40,435 nt of DNA, taken from Flavobacteriales bacterium (GTDB lineage: Bacteria > Bacteroidota > Bacteroidia > Flavobacteriales_C > GCA-002722245). The notes under the pieces are model-generated. The model ran no database searches. It had not been told where the DNA came from and worked only from the letters and a program-made list of their open reading frames with translations. Location: NCBI GenBank assembly GCA_002722245.1, contig PBLA01000025.1, positions 1-40,435 of the forward strand, written 5' to 3'. Both the position numbers and the translations under genes were made by a program. Below are positions 37,201 to 40,435 of this stretch, piece by piece; the stretch's first letter is position 1; every line of letters starts with the position of its first letter.

Positions 37201-37869
37201 GGTAACCACAATTACTCCTCCAATATTATCTCCATACATAGCGGGAAGTCCACCTGAAATAACTTCAATCTGCTCAATCGCATTTTGTGGAATGCTCAAT
37301 TTACCATTGATTTTAATCCCATCTACAATAAACTGAGTACCTTCTTTACGCTGCCCTCTTATGTTTATATCTCCGCTTCCATCATCTTGAGTAATGACAT
37401 CAACTGAAGTGGCCGCAATTTCTGAAATGTCTCGAGCAGCTAGATTTTCAATATCATCAGCAGTATAAACTTGAGCCTGTTTATCTTTGTCTATCAAAGG
37501 TTTTCGATAAATTACAATATCTACTGTACCCAAAAGTTGATTCTCGTTGTTTCCACTTAATTCAACATCTACCTCAACCTTTTGATTTGTTATTACGATT
37601 ACCCCTTTAACTGTTTTCTTTTTAAAATTTAATGACTCACAGGTAACATCATATTTCCCTGCATTTAGACCTGTAAAAAAGTAATCTCCATTAAAATCAG
37701 AATACGTCGCATTGATTTGAACACCATCCTTGAATAAAGAAACAAAAGTTGTGGGCAGTGTATCTCCTTCTTCACTCGTTATCTTACCAAATATTTCTCC
37801 TGTTTGAGCATGTATAGCAGATGCTATAAAAACAAGCATTAGTAATATCTTAATTCCTTTAGGATTCAT
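34222..37869 (-). CDS. TonB-dependent receptor of the T9SS/PorV cassette
   Basis: A 1215-residue outer-membrane receptor. I chose ATG at 37867-37869, because MNPKGIKILLMLVFIASAIHA is a good signal peptide; the ORF can be extended 26 codons upstream with no likely function. It has a carboxypeptidase-like regulatory domain (GEIFGKITSEEGDTLPTTF) after the signal, a plug with DINIRGQRKEGTQFIVDGIK and IEQIEVISGGLPAMYG, and a long barrel ending in Phe (RIGFVMTF). This is larger than typical siderophore receptors, with extended surface loops. Substrate unknown. It starts the three-gene coupled operon. Confidence 0.88.
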   Translation of the reverse strand: MNPKGIKILLMLVFIASAIHAQTGEIFGKITSEEGDTLPTTFVSLFKDGVQINATYSDFNGDYFFTGLNAGKYDVTCESLNFKKKTVKGVIVITNQKVEVDVELSGNNENQLLGTVDIVIYRKPLIDKDKQAQVYTADDIENLAARDISEIAATSVDVITQDDGSGDINIRGQRKEGTQFIVDGIKINGKLSIPQNAIEQIEVISGGLPAMYGDNIGGVIVVTTKGATAKPYGAIEGVTSKGIDGFDYNLLTASYSGSLMKSKKDSNGTVLKKPPIGYLLTGVYKNIKDPRPSALGVWRLKDDVLSDLEQNPLRTGASGLGTYRNSEFVTSEDLMYQRANQNVGFTELSLSGKIDFMLSKTSTVTLGSNYRHTKRHQYIYDYSLFNSVNNPEVTADNLNAFFRWKQKINVDSIKWISDAFYQIQVDYSNYRETVWDDSHKHDVFKYGHVGRFKTHRESLYEYQVDGENGDAYYFQGEKDVLYEFLGGGSNENGANYAAQYYSLYDGLIEGNYEDNIQASNGGALLNGDRPDHVYDLWFNTGRQYNSYAKESRVQKRILGSFNAKLFKQHNLTFGFEYEERIGRVYGLNPINLWTRMRQLANANNTELDLDNPELTMSNGVFTDTVNYNFLYTAGEGKGFFENVRDKYGIEYSDYFDSDFYLPESYSLDMFSADELLQEGNGILYMVGYDQLGNPINDANLNGFFQDKNEGGSYTRKVSPFKPIYASGYIQDKYQFDDIVFNIGLRVDRYDANQPVLSDPYCLYDSYRVKDLSGAYHVPSSIDNDAVVYVNSLESENPSIVGYRLNSTWFDAQGEEIADPSIIAEASSSGEVTPYIKNTTKIGDAGYDPSSSFKDYEVQYSFMPRISFTFNLSESSSFYAHYDVLTQRPAEGQIAFVPMDYLFMENNVGAFIRNSNLKPQKTIDYEVGYQQALNTKSALTVSAYYREMIDLIQLTGINYAYPVNYITYGNSDKALVKGVSLKYDLRPISSNVSLSAGYTLQFADGTGSSPISSQSLVSQGQPDLKVMLPMAFDQRHTIKAIFNYGFKPGKKYIGPNWNGRGRSILGGVSANIVSKISSGRPYTGQSNFTPEGNITGRERRALDGLINGNRLPWIYTSDIRLTKKFVFGIKKEATYKFKTELYCLVKNLFNTKNIVVVYSATGNAEDDGYLDAATSQPQIESQLNYESYTDLYSLKIANPENYALPRQIRIGFVMTF

Positions 37870-37975
37870 ATTTTCAGCAACCCTAAAATAACATAAAACC
37901 CCTAGTAAATGTTCATTTTTAAATGATATATTTTGAATAAAAATCAAGGCTTATTGGATCTGAAATATGATTTTT

Positions 37976-38284
37976 TTAGGTTTTTTTTCTTCTCTTTGTT
38001 TGATTCTTTCTGCTAAACCATCTATTCCACCATGGCTGAGGATGCTTGCCTTGTTTTCTTCTTTTAGCCTCTCGCCTTGATTTCTTCATTCGTCTTCGCG
38101 TTTCTTTGGTTTGCATTTTCTTGTGTTTTTTCAGGTATTCTTTTCGAACCTCCTCTCTACTTTTTTCTTTTTTAGCCTCACGCTCTTCAACAGCTTTTTG
38201 TTCTCTTTCGTCTTGAGCAAAGGAAACTGTTGGAAGTGAAAAAAACACAAATAACACCCCTAAAAACATCAACTTCATTTTCAT
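37976..38284 (-). CDS. Small exported lysine/arginine-rich protein
   Basis: A 102-residue protein with a signal peptide (cleavage after SFA, near residue 23). The mature part is extremely basic and charged, with a helical Glu/Lys/Arg stretch (EREAKKEKSREEVRKEYLKK), long Lys/Arg runs, and a tryptophan-rich patch (QPWWNRWFSRK). I recognise no family. It could bind nucleic acid, anionic polymer or cell-wall material in the periplasm; this is conjecture. It is the gene just upstream of the TonB/T9SS/PorV operon, on the same strand. Confidence 0.75.
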   Translation of the reverse strand: MKMKLMFLGVLFVFFSLPTVSFAQDEREQKAVEEREAKKEKSREEVRKEYLKKHKKMQTKETRRRMKKSRREAKRRKQGKHPQPWWNRWFSRKNQTKRRKKT

Positions 38285-38349
38285 AGTATTCCGAATGAGA
38301 ACATTAAAGTTAATTATTTAACGTTTATTAATTTGTAATTTTGAAGCTC

Positions 38350-38760
38350 ATGAAAGTTTTATTAATGGCATTCACTGTTTTTGTTCTTTGTGGATGTAAA
38401 AATCAATACGAGGACATTCCCTTAGTAAATGTTAATATTTACATTAATATTCAAAGTCCTGATTATCAAAATCTATCTGGCTTAGGTTCTTGGTCATACA
38501 TAGATGGTGGTTCAAAAGGAATAATTGTTTTTAATGTAGATAATGAAAATTACTTAGCTTATGAAAGACATTGTCCATATGATCCAGAGAATTCATGCGC
38601 TAAAGTATCTGTAGATGAAACAAATCTTTATGCCGTAGACACATGCTGTTCTTCGAGGTACCAACTTCTTGATGGAATACCTATAGATGGTCCTGGAACC
38701 ATACCACTGAAGGCCTACAACACCAGTTTCGACGGTAATATCATAAGAATCTGGAATTAA
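38350..38760 (+). CDS. Rieske-like lipoprotein lacking cluster histidines
   Basis: A 136-residue lipoprotein (lipobox VLCGC near residue 15). The fold looks like a Rieske domain: YLAYERHCPYDPEN, then VDTCCSSRYQLLDG and GPGTIPLKAYNTSF. A true Rieske centre needs CxH and CxxH pairs; here the first reads HCPY and the second CCSSRY, with no second-position histidine, so a classical 2Fe-2S centre is unlikely. I use the ATG at 38350, not the TTG at 38341. A consensus-like -7 box TAATTTTG (38336-38343) lies directly before it, implying a very short leader. Confidence 0.75.
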   Translation: MKVLLMAFTVFVLCGCKNQYEDIPLVNVNIYINIQSPDYQNLSGLGSWSYIDGGSKGIIVFNVDNENYLAYERHCPYDPENSCAKVSVDETNLYAVDTCCSSRYQLLDGIPIDGPGTIPLKAYNTSFDGNIIRIWN

Positions 38761-38777
38761 TAATTATATCGTAAAAT

Positions 38778-38803
38778 AAAAAAGTCGCTGATTGCGACTT
38801 TTT
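38778..38803. terminator. Shared terminator for the Rieske-like gene and ahcY
   Basis: Arms AAAAAGTCGC/GCGACTTTTT around a five-base loop TGATT, with A and T runs at the ends. It serves the two convergent genes. Confidence 0.9.
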
Positions 38804-38834
38804 ATTTCTTAATGTATCATTCAAGTTATCGTAA

Positions 38835-40151
38835 TTAGTATCGATAATGTTCAGGTTTATATGGACCCTCAACAGGGACATCGATGTATGCTGCTTGTTC
38901 TGGAGTTAACTCTTCCAACTCAACACCGATTTTTGCCAAATGCGCTTTCGCTACTTTCTCATCTAAATGCTTAGGAAGTGTATAAACTTTATTTTCATAG
39001 TTCTCCGCATGGTTCCATAATTCAATTTGAGCTAATGTTTGATTTGCAAAGGAATTACTCATAACAAACGAAGGATGACCAGTAGCACATCCTAAATTAA
39101 CGAGTCTTCCTTCCGCCAATATCAACACCTCATTTCCTGAACCAACTGTGTATTTATCAACTTGCGGCTTGATGTTTACTTTAGTCGCACCATATTTTTC
39201 ATTCAGCCAAGCCATATCAATTTCATTATCGAAATGACCAATATTACAAACGATTGTTTTGTCTTTCATCGCTTCAAAATGCTTCCCAACTATAATGTTA
39301 AAATTACCAGTAGTTGTCACAACAATATCTGCTTCTGGTATAGCATTATCCATTTTCTTAACCTCGAAACCTTCCATAGCAGCTTGTAAGGCACAAATTG
39401 GATCAATTTCAGTAACAATCACTCGGGCACCAGCGCCTCTTAACGATTCTGCAGATCCTTTACCAACATCACCAAATCCTGCAACCACAGCAACTTTTCC
39501 TGCCATCATAACGTCAGTAGCTCTTCTTATTCCATCTACTAACGACTCTCTACATCCATATTTGTTATCAAATTTTGATTTTGTAACAGAATCATTCACA
39601 TTAATAGCAGGCATGACTAACGTCCCATTTTTTTCTCGCTCGTACAATCGATGGACTCCTGTTGTTGTTTCTTCGGATAGTCCCTTAATTCCTTCAACAA
39701 GTGAAGGGTATTGATCAAACACCATATTCGTTAAATCTCCACCGTCATCAAGAATCATGTTTAAAGCCTTTCCACCATCAAAAGCTGTGAGTGTTTTTTC
39801 TATACACCAATCAAATTCCTCTTCATTCATTCCCTTCCATGCAAAAACAGGAATACCTGCAGCAGCGATTGCAGCGGCAGCATGATCTTGAGTAGAAAAA
39901 ATATTACATGAACTCCAAGTCACTTCTGCTCCTAAGTCAACAAGTGTTTCAATCAATACAGCAGTTTGAATTGTCATATGTAAGCATCCGGCTATCCTTG
40001 CTCCTTTTAAAGGTTTTAATTTAGAATATTCCTCTCTTAATTGCATCAATCCGGGCATTTCAGCCTCAGCAAGATTGATTTCTTTTCTTCCCCATTCAGC
40101 TAGACCAATATCTTTCACTTTATATTGGAGCGTTTCTATCTTGTTGTTCAT
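38835..40151 (-). CDS. ahcY: Adenosylhomocysteinase
   Basis: Splits S-adenosylhomocysteine into adenosine and homocysteine, in the methylation cycle, cytoplasmic. At 438 residues it is a normal-length NAD-dependent enzyme. Landmarks: [36 protein letters not shown]-binding loop [21 protein letters not shown], and the C-terminal YKPEHYRY. The promoter on its upstream side is a near-perfect consensus and overlaps the start of the divergent gene. Confidence 0.98.
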   Translation of the reverse strand: MNNKIETLQYKVKDIGLAEWGRKEINLAEAEMPGLMQLREEYSKLKPLKGARIAGCLHMTIQTAVLIETLVDLGAEVTWSSCNIFSTQDHAAAAIAAAGIPVFAWKGMNEEEFDWCIEKTLTAFDGGKALNMILDDGGDLTNMVFDQYPSLVEGIKGLSEETTTGVHRLYEREKNGTLVMPAINVNDSVTKSKFDNKYGCRESLVDGIRRATDVMMAGKVAVVAGFGDVGKGSAESLRGAGARVIVTEIDPICALQAAMEGFEVKKMDNAIPEADIVVTTTGNFNIIVGKHFEAMKDKTIVCNIGHFDNEIDMAWLNEKYGATKVNIKPQVDKYTVGSGNEVLILAEGRLVNLGCATGHPSFVMSNSFANQTLAQIELWNHAENYENKVYTLPKHLDEKVAKAHLAKIGVELEELTPEQAAYIDVPVEGPYKPEHYRY

Positions 40152-40170
40152 AATAATTTTTATTTTAGTG

Positions 40171-40201
40171 CAAAGCTACTTACTTTATTTTTATTTTCAA
40201 A
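40171..40201 (-). promoter_or_regulatory. ahcY promoter
   Basis: Minus strand: TTTG (40198-40201), a 19-base spacer and TAGCTTTG (40171-40178), an exact match to the Bacteroidetes consensus. The -33 box includes the first base of the divergent gene. Confidence 0.75.
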
Positions 40202-40435
40202 TGCCTTTACTAAAATCTCTATTAATAGATAATAAAATTCAAATCCACATATGGGAAATAGATGAAACTTTATTCAGTCTTAAAAAATTAGTTTCACTCT
40301 CTAGTGAACAAAAAAAAGTTTTTCAGACTCGTAAATCTTTAATTAAAAAAAAACAGTATTTAGCATCTCGAAGGTTAATGGAAATGTTTTCAATTAATGA
40401 TATATATGGAGTTTTTGATATTTCATCATTTGAAA
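40201..40435 (+). CDS. 4'-phosphopantetheinyl transferase, 5' part
   Basis: An ORF from ATG at 40201 running off the window edge (78 codons seen). It starts MPLLKSLLIDNKIQIHIWEI and contains FQTRKSLIKKKQYLASRRL, which fits the N-terminal half of flavobacterial 4'-phosphopantetheinyl transferase-like proteins; these are often beside ahcY. The family activates acyl or peptidyl carrier proteins by attaching phosphopantetheine. The catalytic part is outside the window, so the call is by resemblance and position only. Divergent from ahcY. Confidence 0.6.
   Translation, partial: MPLLKSLLIDNKIQIHIWEIDETLFSLKKLVSLSSEQKKVFQTRKSLIKKKQYLASRRLMEMFSINDIYGVFDISSFE

Overview
The window is AT-rich DNA from a member of the Bacteroidota, most likely a marine or freshwater Flavobacteriales relative (Crocinitomicaceae/Cryomorphaceae type). 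Three things support this: several proteins carry type IX secretion (T9SS) C-terminal sorting domains, there is a PorV-like barrel with TonB-dependent receptors, and the clearest promoters fit the Bacteroidetes form TTG-N(19-20)-TAnnTTTG. The family-level placement is inference. Most genes read on the minus strand. I saw no phage, insertion sequence or CRISPR array.

Layout. 1-614: 3' end of a tRNA (probably Phe) with a terminator, then a possible 49-residue ORF. 615-1475: a ChaN-type haem-binding protein. 1476-2027: a gene-free stretch with a candidate three-hairpin small RNA that has its own promoter and terminator, plus a second structured region. 2028-3692: fumC and a small unknown gene. 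4005-7801 (plus): haem transport operon hmuT-hmuU-hmuV-hmuS. 7803-13125 (minus): a NarL/FixJ-type response regulator, a T9SS-exported HmuY-like protein, a TonB-dependent receptor and a HmuY-like lipoprotein. 13344-13868: YceI-like protein. 13923-19607: a 1894-residue T9SS protein with nine repeats. 19965-29357: housekeeping genes (pheT, yaaA, a LytTR regulator, gyrB, an Lrp/AsnC regulator, a thioesterase, ilvA, a HIT protein, greA). 29436-37869: a coupled TonB receptor / giant T9SS protein / PorV-like cassette. 37976-40435: a basic exported protein, a degenerate Rieske-like lipoprotein, ahcY, and the start of a phosphopantetheinyl transferase.

Main result. A 16-bp site, TACCT-N6-AGGTA, lies directly upstream of the -33 box of four promoters: fumC, the haem transport operon, the small RNA, and the response regulator that heads the haem-receptor cluster. 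In three of the four, the distance from site centre to -7 box is identical (38.5 bp). Second sites lie 31-32 bp further upstream at fumC and at the regulator. The layout equals the 7-2-7 inverted heptamers (TACYYMT) bound by NarL, and the regulator beside the haem genes belongs to that family. I infer an autoregulated haem/iron regulon that includes a small RNA.

Other points of note: two co-varying cysteine pairs across the nine repeats of the giant T9SS protein, a strong hairpin between the hmuY-like and receptor genes, and a TAATG-coupled secretion cassette.
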